From SAR324 cluster bacterium (GTDB lineage: Bacteria > SAR324 > NAC60-12): a DNA stretch of 64,000 bases. The stretch is taken from positions 1 to 64,000 of the forward strand of contig JADFZZ010000013.1 of NCBI GenBank assembly GCA_015232315.1, given 5' to 3'. Below the pieces are notes generated by a model. The model saw only the letters and a program-made list of their open reading frames with translations, was not told the DNA's origin and did not search any database. The position numbers and the translations under genes were made by a program. This document shows, one piece after another, positions 57,801 through 64,000 of this stretch (the first letter of the stretch is position 1; every line of letters begins with the position of its first letter).

Positions 57801-59129
57801 ACCGAAATCGGTCTGTCGCCAGTGCCCTATGCCAAAGCCAATGTGGATATTCTGCTGGGCGACAAAGTTGTCGTGGATTTCCGTGACCTTGGCATTCAGT
57901 TGACTGAAAAATCAGTCACTGATCCTGTGCCGGGAATGATTCGGTCCCAGGCCACTCAAATTCAGACAAGGCAACAGACACCCGCAAAACCGGAACTGTT
58001 CAATAAATATCAACTGATAGAATTCGCGACCGGCAAAATTTCAAACTGCTTTGGACCCGAATTTGCGATTTATGACAATCGGCAACCACCCCGAACGCCC
58101 AATGGTGATTTGCAGTTGATTGACCGTGTGCTGGAAGTGACCGGAGAACGACATAATTTCAAGGAACCTTCCGCTGTTGTTTCAGAATACGATGTCCCGG
58201 TTGACGCCTGGTATTTCAGGGGGAATTCCCATCCTTCATGGATGCCCTATTCGGTGATCATGGAAATTTCACTCCAACCCAACGGCTTCATTTCCGCATG
58301 GTCCGGAACCACACTGCTTTATCCGGAGGTGGATTTTTATTTCCGCAACCTGGATGGCAAGGGAAAACTGCTAAGGGATATTGATCTGCGAGGCAAAACC
58401 ATCACCAACAAATCGAGACTGTTATCAACAGTTTCTTCTGGAAACACGATCATTCAGCAATTTGATTTTGAATTGCTCCATGACGACGATCCTTTTTATC
58501 AGGGAACCGCTGTGTTTGGCTATTTCACCAAAGACATGCTGGTCAATCAGGCTGGACTGGATGCCGGACGCAAAACAGTTCCCTGGCATGAACGGGAACA
58601 GATTGCGCCACACAGTATGGTGAAGGTGACATTGAAAAATATGGAATCGCCCTTGTTTCAGGCACCTGCCGGAAAACCCCATTACCGCCTGGCGGACTGG
58701 CAACTCAATTTTCTGGATGAAGTGCTGATTTCACCGCAGGGTGGAACCGCTGGCAAAGGATACATTCATGGTTTGAAAAATATTGATGTGTCAGACTGGT
58801 TTTTCCCGTGCCATTTCCATCAGGATCCTGTCATGCCCGGTTCTCTGGGTGTGGAGTCCATCCTCCAGGCAATGCAGGTATTCTGTCTGCAACAGGGCTT
58901 GGGATCATCGTTTCAGTCACCGCGTTTCACACACAGGCTTGACACCGTGTTCTGGAAATACCGTGGACAGATCATTCCGGCCAACCGCCAGATGACCATC
59001 GAAGTGAATATCACCGACATTCAGCAGACTGCGGATTGTGTGACCGTGATTGCCAGGGCGAACCTGATGAAAGACAACCTGCGGATTTATGAAATCACCG
59101 ACATCGCCCTGTGTGTGGTGGAAGCATGA
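51876..59129 (+). CDS. pfaC: PUFA synthase PfaC with fused PfaB-type acyltransferase (KS-CLF-AT-DH-DH)
   Basis: A 2417-residue subunit. An active ketosynthase (about 1-455, Cys199 in DAACASS) is followed by a chain-length-factor-like KS (about 478-925) with Glu678 in place of the Cys. Next is an acyltransferase (about 1041-1370) with Ser1143 in GYSMGE; in Shewanella-type clusters this is a separate protein, PfaB. A Pro/Ala-rich linker contains a helix (SSMHTAFLETRQLGMLQLAE) like the one in PfaA. Two FabA-like dehydratases end the protein, with His1908 (FPCHFKDDQVMAGS) and His2313 (FPCHFHQDPVMPGS). AAGGA precedes the ATG. Confidence 0.95.
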   Translation: MEKIAVIGLSNLFPEAKTPEEFWSNLIGQKDSRTVATERQMGTDPTVFYNDKKSVPDRYYCLKGGYINDFSLDYEDLNLPSEQIAALDDVFKWSLYVSREALKDSGYLGKRTELAKTGIILANLSFPTKWSNHLFFPIYHSALEHHLKQLLNDQNFKLERYLPESPVSPYNAMISGYPAAVAAQALDLGGINFGLDAACASSLYSVKLACDYLLTHKADMMLAGAVSAADPFFVNMGFSIFQAYPQNHQSRPLDKNSQGLFAGEGAGMLVLKRYNDALKDGDRIYATILGEGVSNDGKGQFVLSPNPRGQILAFERAYADAKVEPTVIDYVECHATGTPLGDKVEMASMDTFFGRYGVSPLIGSVKSNLGHLLTAAGMPGMLKVILSMSAGEIPPTINLTDPLSSPNQVIPSKNIPTQPIAWPGKEKDSIKHAGVSVFGFGGCNAHLIFEQETEESSGNSRQLLLSDPLPVRERKPLAPMAIIGMEAFFGSCHGLAAFHKTLYDGIQHFINLPEKRWKGIDQLGDLLKSYGLPEGKPPIGAYIDEFGIDFLRHKIPPVANDPLIPQQLLMIHVADEALKNAGMKEGGNVAVLIAMGTELELHQFRGRVNLDDQIPRTLKNYPGLSEEQKQQLLGLSKDSIHDTAQINQYTSFIGNIMASRISSRWDFTGPSFTISAEENSVFKALEVAQMLLDLGEIDAAVVGAVDLAGSIENVLIRNRISPVNQGSVTMSFDRQSSGWSVGEGAGAVVLKRADAARKNNDRIYAEIRSIGVSHGQTADSVLKAAQMAMHDAGVKSGNIEYLELYASGFGEENHHEIQGLLKAYESQPTLNCAVGSVKSSIGHTFAASGIASLIKTALCLHHRFIPQTPGWNAPKKPELWQNGPFYVPVESKTWFVDNEDETRFAAISGLGLDGTCSHLVLSEGPKSVAHAGRYLESCAVTLLPLCAEDAGHLKQALQTLRQELASEKPVPEIAWERFLISQQTPTAAFAAAVVGESREELIREIEMMIGALDETASKRKSWTSLKGSTVTFKPLGNTGKVAFVFPGGFNSYPGVGKDIFQLFPELHDQVSSHTTQLRQMVGERWLNPRTIARMSDAELKQYSMAMVDEAIMMFESGITYAVMYTDIIREIFKVKPDMTLGYSMGEVTMMYAFGVWGRTDQMSQTLKTSPVFQTRLAGPMDTVREAWGISPNDYPGNDHSFWKCYTLKTRIERVRDALKDEPKVFPIIINTAEEIVIAGEDKACARVIQKLGCDAMLVPMSDVMHCELVNADHEALRTLHDCAVVHTPDVACYSAVGFKPLSLTTGAIAQNIADLYCTQVDFPRLVQQTWQDGARIFIELGPRGSCTKWIGETLKDQEHLAIEIDRRGVKEAVSIVRLLARLFSHRVPMDLSRLYPEPQAVANQKSLIRQIPLGGRLMQSVVFNDANLALFGKKPKEVPPVAITTVKSDQTATPASVLQTANATPKPEMTRQKPIPSPAPASKPISVQSQISKPVTPSVTMPNAPVPSVTAIRSVSTVQRPAETVNSAHVHEHSSVYESNLSTVSSMHTAFLETRQLGMLQLAEMIKLQAVYQTLHQTGSAITYHVPHAAILPVTPVPSVPAQKIFQQAPAPTREKLTRTDVIWDQEDLVEFAEGRIGNVFGPEFDIIDSYHRRVRLPTTDYLLVTRVTKLDAKPHVFEPSSLTTEYDIPHDAWYSIDHQIPWAVCVESGQCDLLLISYLGIDFECKGERVYRLLDCTLTFTDELPKDGETLRYDIKINSFARNGGNLLFFFSYECFVENRLVLKMDGGCAGFFDDQELERGKGVILTQKELDEKSRIQKQYFEPLIQCPKTSFNKDELLQIIHGDLLACFGGNYQQQGNNPSLRFAAEKMLMIEQIVSIEPHGGAWGLGLVIADKELDPEHWYFPCHFKDDQVMAGSLMAEGCGQLLQFFMLYLGLQTLTQDARFQPIPGLPQKVRCRGQVLPQKGILRYRMEVTEIGLSPVPYAKANVDILLGDKVVVDFRDLGIQLTEKSVTDPVPGMIRSQATQIQTRQQTPAKPELFNKYQLIEFATGKISNCFGPEFAIYDNRQPPRTPNGDLQLIDRVLEVTGERHNFKEPSAVVSEYDVPVDAWYFRGNSHPSWMPYSVIMEISLQPNGFISAWSGTTLLYPEVDFYFRNLDGKGKLLRDIDLRGKTITNKSRLLSTVSSGNTIIQQFDFELLHDDDPFYQGTAVFGYFTKDMLVNQAGLDAGRKTVPWHEREQIAPHSMVKVTLKNMESPLFQAPAGKPHYRLADWQLNFLDEVLISPQGGTAGKGYIHGLKNIDVSDWFFPCHFHQDPVMPGSLGVESILQAMQVFCLQQGLGSSFQSPRFTHRLDTVFWKYRGQIIPANRQMTIEVNITDIQQTADCVTVIARANLMKDNLRIYEITDIALCVVEA

Positions 59130-59149
59130 TAAAAACGTAAGGATTGTTT

Positions 59150-59266
59150 ATGCCCGAAGTTTACGAAATATTAACGGAAATTCAGAATCCCGCCCTTTAT
59201 TTCGCACCGGTTATGATCAATGAAGAAACCGCCAGATTGATGATTCATCGAAATATTGATTGCTGA
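59150..59266 (+). CDS. Possible 38-residue protein
   Basis: A short frame (MPEVYEILTE...HRNIDC) starting 20 bp after the pfaC stop, with AAGGA at good spacing. It might be a small gene or the remnant of a longer one. I do not recognise it. It ends 18 bp before the antitoxin gene. Confidence 0.35.
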   Translation: MPEVYEILTEIQNPALYFAPVMINEETARLMIHRNIDC

Positions 59267-59284
59267 TCATCCAAAAGGAAAACC

Positions 59285-59545
59285 ATGGTTACAAGAGAAT
59301 TGCTTAAATCAGAAATAGACAGGGTCAAAGATGAGCATTTGATTGCATTATACAATATCATCAAAGTTTTTGAATTACCGGAAGGGTCCATCTTGCCTGA
59401 TTCAGGAATCAAGCCGAATGAGATTGAAACGACACAGTACCCGGACTGGCATCATTTTATAGAAACAAGTTATGGCTGTTTGCGGGATGACCCTATCGAA
59501 CGTGCCTCCCAAGGCAACTATGAAACCAGGGAGACTATTGAATGA
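59285..59545 (+). CDS. Probable VapB-like antitoxin
   Basis: An 86-residue acidic protein: an N-terminal helical part (TRELLKSEIDRVKDEHLIAL) like DUF2281/Phd-type antitoxins, then a flexible acidic tail ending NYETRETIE. It overlaps the PIN-domain gene by four bases (ATGA), the standard layout antitoxin then toxin. AAGGA precedes the ATG. The exact antitoxin family is uncertain. Confidence 0.72.
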   Translation: MVTRELLKSEIDRVKDEHLIALYNIIKVFELPEGSILPDSGIKPNEIETTQYPDWHHFIETSYGCLRDDPIERASQGNYETRETIE

Positions 59546-59943
59546 AGTATCTATTGGATACCAACACATGTATTCGTTTTTTGAATGGACGTTCTGAGCA
59601 AATCAAAATGCGAATTGAGGGTTTAACTCCCGATGAAATCCTGCTTTGTTCTATTGTTAAAGCAGAGTTGTTTTATGGAGCATTGAAGAGCCAGTATCCT
59701 GAAAAAAATCTTGCCAGGCAGCTTCAATTTGTAAATCGTTTTTTATCTCTATCCTTTAATGATACCGCAGCAGATGCGTATAGTCACATTAGAACCCAAT
59801 TGGAAAAAAAGGGCACCCCAATCGGACCAAATGATTTGATAATCGCATCAATTGCCGTTGCCAATAAACTGATTCTTGTCTCCCATAACACGAAAGAGTT
59901 TTCCAGAATTCCAGACCTGATGCTCGAAGATTGGGAGCTGTAG
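59542..59943 (+). CDS. vapC: PIN-domain ribonuclease toxin (VapC family)
   Basis: A 133-residue PIN-domain protein with all acidic metal-binding positions: Asp6 (YLLDTNTCI), Glu42 (VKAELFYG), Asp98 (GPNDLIIA), and Asn116 in VSHNTKEF, a common variant. VapC toxins cleave tRNA or rRNA. With the preceding antitoxin gene it forms a second toxin-antitoxin pair, this time between pfaC and pfaD. Confidence 0.92.
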   Translation: MKYLLDTNTCIRFLNGRSEQIKMRIEGLTPDEILLCSIVKAELFYGALKSQYPEKNLARQLQFVNRFLSLSFNDTAADAYSHIRTQLEKKGTPIGPNDLIIASIAVANKLILVSHNTKEFSRIPDLMLEDWEL

Positions 59944-59993
59944 TCAGCACGTAGATATGCCTATTTATTGATCAACCCTCAGACAGGAACGTT

Positions 59994-61622
59994 ATGAATC
60001 CTACAAATTTTACACCAGTTCAATTCACAAGTCGGTCATCAACGCCTCATTTCGGGTGGCGTGTGCCGGAAAGTACAGTTGAGTTCGATGCGGGCTCCAT
60101 CAAGGCGTTGTTGCTTGATTCTTCCAATCCCTGTTATCTGGTGTCAGTCAATGGTCAGTTTGGCATCAGCCAGCAGGCATTCACAGTAGCCGAATTTCCA
60201 GATGGCATATCGGTAGAGGCGTATGTTCCAGCGATTCCTGTCGATCAACTGGGGGATGCGGGTTTCCTCCACACTCACGGAACCCGATATGCCTTTTATG
60301 CCGGAGCGATGGCCAACGGAATTGCTTCAGCAAAAATGGTGATCGCACTCGGACAGCACGGTTTTCTGGGGAGTTTTGGTGCGGCTGGTTTGGTGCCAGC
60401 CACTATTGAAAAAGCGATTCATGCCATTCAAACCGCACTGCCGAACGGGCCTTATGCATTCAATCTGATCCACAGTCCCAGTGAACCCGCTCTGGAACGG
60501 GGTGCCGTGGAACTTTATCTGAAACATGGGGTTCATACCGTGGAAGCCTCCGCGTTTCTGGATTTGACACCATCGATCGTGTATTACCGTGTGTCGGGAC
60601 TGGCAGAAACTCAGGAAGGGCACATTCAGGTGAATAACAAGGTGATTGCCAAAATTTCAAGAGGCGAAGTGGCCTCCAAATTCATGCACCCTGCCCCGGA
60701 AAAAATACTGTCACAACTGGTTCAGCAAGGAATGATCAGCGAACGCCAGGCTCAACTGGCCCAATATATTCCTATGGCTGATGACATCACGGTAGAAGCG
60801 GATTCAGGAGGACACACGGACAATCGACCGTTGGTTTCTTTGTTGCCATCCATCCTTTCATTACGAGATGACCTGCAGGCGCAGTTGGGGTATGCGACAC
60901 CAGTCCGTGTTGGCGCAGGTGGGGGCATTGGCACTCCGATGGCCGCTTTGGGGGCGTTCATGATGGGTGCGGCGTATATTGTGACTGGTTCTGTCAATCA
61001 GGCCTGTGTTGAGGCCGGAGCATCAGAACACACCCGCAAATTGCTGGCTCAGGCGGATATGGCCGATGTGACCATGGCTCCGGCCGCGGATATGTTTGAG
61101 ATGGGCGTGAAACTGCAAGTGTTGAAACGGGGAACGTTGTTTGCGATGCGTGCGCAGAAACTCTATGAACTTTACATGGCGTATAATTCCATAGAAGAAA
61201 TTCCAGCCGCGGAACGTGAAAAAATTGAAAAACAGATTTTCCGGCAAAGTCTGGATCAAGTCTGGCAAACCACGGTTTCGTATTTTTCTGAACGTGACCC
61301 TCAGCAGATCGAACGGGCAAAGGATAATCCCAAACGCAAAATGGCTCTGATTTTTCGCTGGTATCTTGGTCTATCTTCCCGCTGGTCCAATTCAGGTGAA
61401 CCCGGCCGGGAAATGGATTATCAAATCTGGAGCGGTCCGGCCATGGGGGCGTTCAACGCCTGGACCCATAATTCCTATCTGGCAGACTATACCCAGCGTC
61501 ATGTTGTCGATGTGAACTGGCATATTCTTTCCGGAAGCGCCTATCTCTACCGCATCCAGCAACTTCAGCTCCAGGGGGCGACATTTTCACCTGAACTGAC
61601 CCGCTATATTCCTTATCAATAG
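59994..61622 (+). CDS. pfaD: PUFA synthase enoyl reductase PfaD
   Basis: A 542-residue FMN-dependent enoyl reductase of the PfaD family (nitronate-monooxygenase-like TIM barrel). Visible motifs are HTHGTRYAFYAGAMANGI, GLVPATIEKAIHAIQ, the flavin phosphate-binding region VRVGAGGGIGTPMAALGA and AAYIVTGSVNQACVEAG. It works with PfaA and PfaC to reduce selected double bonds during chain growth. AGGAAC lies before the ATG. It completes the set A, C(+B), D; the phosphopantetheinyl transferase is not in the window. Confidence 0.95.
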   Translation: MNPTNFTPVQFTSRSSTPHFGWRVPESTVEFDAGSIKALLLDSSNPCYLVSVNGQFGISQQAFTVAEFPDGISVEAYVPAIPVDQLGDAGFLHTHGTRYAFYAGAMANGIASAKMVIALGQHGFLGSFGAAGLVPATIEKAIHAIQTALPNGPYAFNLIHSPSEPALERGAVELYLKHGVHTVEASAFLDLTPSIVYYRVSGLAETQEGHIQVNNKVIAKISRGEVASKFMHPAPEKILSQLVQQGMISERQAQLAQYIPMADDITVEADSGGHTDNRPLVSLLPSILSLRDDLQAQLGYATPVRVGAGGGIGTPMAALGAFMMGAAYIVTGSVNQACVEAGASEHTRKLLAQADMADVTMAPAADMFEMGVKLQVLKRGTLFAMRAQKLYELYMAYNSIEEIPAAEREKIEKQIFRQSLDQVWQTTVSYFSERDPQQIERAKDNPKRKMALIFRWYLGLSSRWSNSGEPGREMDYQIWSGPAMGAFNAWTHNSYLADYTQRHVVDVNWHILSGSAYLYRIQQLQLQGATFSPELTRYIPYQ

Positions 61623-61642
61623 ATTCCCTCCTCATCCTTGTG

Positions 61643-61719
61643 ATTCAAGCTGGTCGCTGTCGCTTGAATTTGGAAGTGGTGAATGGGTAACGAGCGACTC
61701 ATGGACTCCTTACCCATTC
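61643..61719. other. Two inverted repeats after pfaD
   Basis: attcaagc (61643-61650) pairs with gcttgaat (61662-61669), and gaatgggtaa (61681-61690) pairs exactly with ttacccattc (61710-61719). They lie 20-100 bp after the pfaD stop and could end or stabilise the pfa transcript, though neither is followed by a T run. The rest of the 274-bp gap to 61896 is AT-rich with no gene. Confidence 0.4.
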
Positions 61720-61896
61720 AAACTGTAACATGGAAAATGAATGGTGCCGAAAAAACTGATACAGACTCAATTTTTTAAACTTGCTATTCTGTTTTGATTC
61801 AATCTAAAAGTTGCCAACGCTTAATTCAAAATAAGCAAAAATTAACAAAACTTACCATAACGATGGCAATACTCACCCCGCTCAAACAGGATATTT

Positions 61897-63300
61897 ATGG
61901 TTTCACCGGCTACTCGTATTTCTCAAACAGAAACAGTTGATCTTCAAACTCAGATGGAAAAAAATCAATTTCCAGCACTGATAACTCCACCCGTTGAATC
62001 AGGCTGGAACCAATTCCGACGCTGGTTTGGGAAAGGTGTTTCCTGGAGCATAAGCGCCTTGAACGGACTCATTGGCGATTATATGCATGAACAAAAAAAT
62101 GAACTGACCGTGACCATGGGGTTTTATCTTCATCACCAGCATATTCCAATGACCGGGGAATCCTTGAACAACTATTCTGAGGCCCCGTCTTCAAGGATAT
62201 GCGTATTGATTCATGGCTTGTCCTGCAATGAAGATCCATGGCAGTTTTCGGATGGTTCCGGGGATGATTACGCCAAATTACTTCAACGGGACTCAGGCTA
62301 TACGCCGTTTTATTTGCGCTATAATTCCGGACTTCATATTTCCCACAATGGTGAGAATTTGTCAGCCTTGCTGGATCAACTTCACAGGAATTATCCAGTA
62401 GACCTTGAGGAGATTGTATTGATCGGGCACAGCATGGGAGGATTAGTCGCACGGAGTGCCTGTCATTATGGCTGTGAAAAACAGCAGGAATGGACTCAGA
62501 AAATTAAAAAAATATTAGTCCTTGGATCGCCCCATCAAGGCGCGCCACTGGAACAGGTAGTGAATGTCACGACCCATATTCTGGATGCCATTCCAACGGT
62601 TTATTCCCGTTTGGCCAGTGATTTTTTTAAAATCCGCAGTGCGGGCATCAAAGACTTGCGGTTTGGTTATATTACCCACGAAGATTGGGATGGACATCAT
62701 CCGGATACTTTATTAAAAAACACTAAAACAAAGCCTCGTCTTCCTGAAAACATTGAACTGTATGTGATTTACGGGGTTATTCATGAAACACGAGAACATC
62801 TGATCAATGAATGGTTTGGGGATGGCATGGTACTGAAAAGAAGTGCCCAGGGAAGATCGTCAAACAAAGAGCATTGTCTGGGTATTCCAGAAGAAAGAAT
62901 TCATGGATTTCCGGGAAAGGGACATCTCACCCTGATGAACTCCAGGGAAGTTTATGAAGTGATCCATCAATGGTGTACCCGTGACCTGGAGACCTCCAGT
63001 GGTGTCATGGACAACAACGGGAGTGCTTCACCGAAAACTGTGCCACCCATAGAATTAAAACCTGAAATGTTAAAAGGCGCTGTCAAACTCCTGAACACTG
63101 GCATTGAGCAAGGCATTCAGGCCTTTGAAAAAGTCCATGCGTCTATTGCACGAACTCCTTATGAAATATTATCCATGATTCCGGTCGTAGGAATTGTTTC
63201 TGAGGTCGTCAGAGAGATCAATAAACATTCTTTCCAACAAACCTGTCAGCGAATTCGAGATGTGAACAATATAGCGAATGAGTTTGTACAGCAAATCTGA
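61897..63300 (+). CDS. Alpha/beta hydrolase, lipase/PGAP1-like
   Basis: A 467-residue protein without a clear signal peptide. The hydrolase core (about 100-370) has the oxyanion stretch VLIHGLSCNEDPW and the nucleophile Ser179 in LIGHSMGGLVARSA. A later GKGHLTLMNS region could hold the catalytic His. The pattern resembles triacylglycerol lipases and PGAP1-like esterases. The C-terminal 90 residues are helical with a hydrophobic stretch (ILSMIPVVGIVSEVV) that may bind membrane. Location after the PUFA synthase suggests acyl-lipid turnover, but this is inference. Confidence 0.82.
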   Translation: MVSPATRISQTETVDLQTQMEKNQFPALITPPVESGWNQFRRWFGKGVSWSISALNGLIGDYMHEQKNELTVTMGFYLHHQHIPMTGESLNNYSEAPSSRICVLIHGLSCNEDPWQFSDGSGDDYAKLLQRDSGYTPFYLRYNSGLHISHNGENLSALLDQLHRNYPVDLEEIVLIGHSMGGLVARSACHYGCEKQQEWTQKIKKILVLGSPHQGAPLEQVVNVTTHILDAIPTVYSRLASDFFKIRSAGIKDLRFGYITHEDWDGHHPDTLLKNTKTKPRLPENIELYVIYGVIHETREHLINEWFGDGMVLKRSAQGRSSNKEHCLGIPEERIHGFPGKGHLTLMNSREVYEVIHQWCTRDLETSSGVMDNNGSASPKTVPPIELKPEMLKGAVKLLNTGIEQGIQAFEKVHASIARTPYEILSMIPVVGIVSEVVREINKHSFQQTCQRIRDVNNIANEFVQQI

Positions 63301-63324
63301 TAAAAGCATAAAACAGAATCGTAT

Positions 63325-64000
63325 ATGGCAGAGACACATACCCCGAAAAAAATACACCATGGGTGCTTGATCGGAGCCTTTGATTTATTCAATGCATGGC
63401 ATGAGATGACCCTGCAAATTGTGGGAAATCAATGTGAGCATCTGGATATCCTGATCACCGATGCCAATTCTGACACAGTGTGGTCTGGTGATATTCGAGC
63501 AGAAATGATTGCGGCGACTCATTATGTGGAACATGCGGGTTTGGTTTCCGCAACCGGAGTCACACCTGATGTTGACGTTTTTTTTGCGTGTAAAGATCAG
63601 GATTTATCTGCAATCAATTTACCGGCGAATATCCCTGTTGTTTTGCTGGATGTTTCAATGACAGAGAGCGAAGCCAGTCGATTGTTGAAAACGAGAATTG
63701 AAAGTGGCGCATGGTCACACTATCCCGAGGAAAAACAATGTTCAGGGAAAATAATTCAGGAACATGAACTTGCCTCCAGGGTGTCTGAATGGAAACAGAA
63801 TTCGCTTCAAATCGTTACAACCAACGGGAGTTTTGATTTATTGCATCCGGGTCATGTGCGCTATCTTCAGGAGGCTCGTAGTCATGGGAATTTATTGATC
63901 ATCATGGTCAATGACGATGCCTCTATTCGTGATAGAAAGGGAAATCAACGACCAGTTTTTTTACAACGGGAACGCATGGAGGCATTATCCATGTTACGTT
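63325..64000 (+). CDS. Tandem nucleotidyltransferase (RfaE2/HldE-like C-domain), 3' end missing
   Basis: The frame is open from ATG 63325 to the window edge (225 codons). From about residue 165 it matches cytidylyltransferase-type enzymes that activate heptose-1-phosphate or glycerol-3-phosphate: TTNGSFDLLHPGHVRYLQEA with the HxGH motif, then IIMVNDDASIRDRKG, closest to the ADP-heptose synthase domain. The first 110 residues look like a second, degenerate copy: LIGAFDLFNAWHEMTLQIV and HLDILITDANSD occupy the same order, but HxGH is lost. The start has only a weak ribosome-binding site. Confidence 0.78.
   Translation, partial: MAETHTPKKIHHGCLIGAFDLFNAWHEMTLQIVGNQCEHLDILITDANSDTVWSGDIRAEMIAATHYVEHAGLVSATGVTPDVDVFFACKDQDLSAINLPANIPVVLLDVSMTESEASRLLKTRIESGAWSHYPEEKQCSGKIIQEHELASRVSEWKQNSLQIVTTNGSFDLLHPGHVRYLQEARSHGNLLIIMVNDDASIRDRKGNQRPVFLQRERMEALSMLR

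Noticed and set aside
43985-61622. Modular polyketide antibiotic cluster
   Set aside because: Tandem ACPs, a KS-CLF pair, FabA-like double dehydratases and PfaD make this a PUFA synthase rather than a secondary-metabolite PKS.
1-64000. CRISPR arrays, tRNA or rRNA genes, phage or integrative element borders
   Set aside because: No regularly spaced repeats, no tRNA-like cloverleaf and no rRNA sequence were seen; apart from the IS and short repeats, no integrase or phage genes are present.

Overview
The window comes from a Gram-negative, motile bacterium with a mid-40s GC content (by eye). LpxD and a heptose-type nucleotidyltransferase point to an LPS outer membrane. Four chemoreceptors, a CheA-like hybrid kinase, a bacteriohemerythrin and many c-type cytochromes point to a redox- or oxygen-sensing swimmer. 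Together with a polyunsaturated fatty acid (PUFA) synthase, this suggests a marine or aquatic bacterium of the deltaproteobacterial/SAR324 kind. That placement is inference: no rRNA or other taxonomic marker is present. I saw no tRNA, rRNA or CRISPR array.

Layout. 0-12 kb: a 5'-damaged SDR gene; a minus-strand redox group (thioredoxin, CHASE2 adenylate/guanylate cyclase, small protein, Bcp peroxiredoxin); an MCP followed by a bacteriohemerythrin; pgi; msrA; an aminotransferase; two envelope proteins of unknown function. 12-25.6 kb: signalling genes, namely an MCP, a REC-PAS-Hpt-ATPase-CheW hybrid, a cytochrome c'-like protein, a pseudo-receiver/PAS protein, lpxD, a periplasmic binding protein paired with an MCP, and another MCP. 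25.7-34.6 kb: a minus-strand sulfur-respiration locus with a sigma-54 activator, an octaheme tetrathionate-reductase-family cytochrome, a multiheme cytochrome c/cytochrome b fusion gene, and two YeeE/YedE (thiosulfate-uptake type) transporters, one with a rhodanese-like tail. An insertion sequence with 26-bp inverted ends and an exact 8-bp target duplication splits the fusion gene. Removing it restores one 740-codon frame. 34.7-42.3 kb: a Sel1-repeat protein, three dipeptide/oligopeptide ABC transporter genes, leuD and leuC, and an anchored fibre-like protein. 42.8-61.6 kb: a lipoprotein and a complete-looking PUFA synthase, pfaA, a pfaC carrying a fused PfaB-type acyltransferase, and pfaD. 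A different toxin-antitoxin pair sits in each of the two junctions between these genes. 61.9-64 kb: a lipase-like hydrolase and a 3'-truncated two-domain nucleotidyltransferase.

The intergenic DNA is rich in short mobile repeats. There is a 138/139-bp MITE in two inverted copies with 8-bp duplications, a 134-bp MITE with a 9-bp duplication upstream of pfaA, an element with ctgtgcaggt ends near two altered genes, and a hairpin repeat beginning gtaggggcag. The most notable items are the IS-split respiratory gene, the toxin-antitoxin pairs inside the PUFA synthase operon, the unusual CheA-like hybrid, and the tandem (one degenerate, one intact) nucleotidyltransferase.
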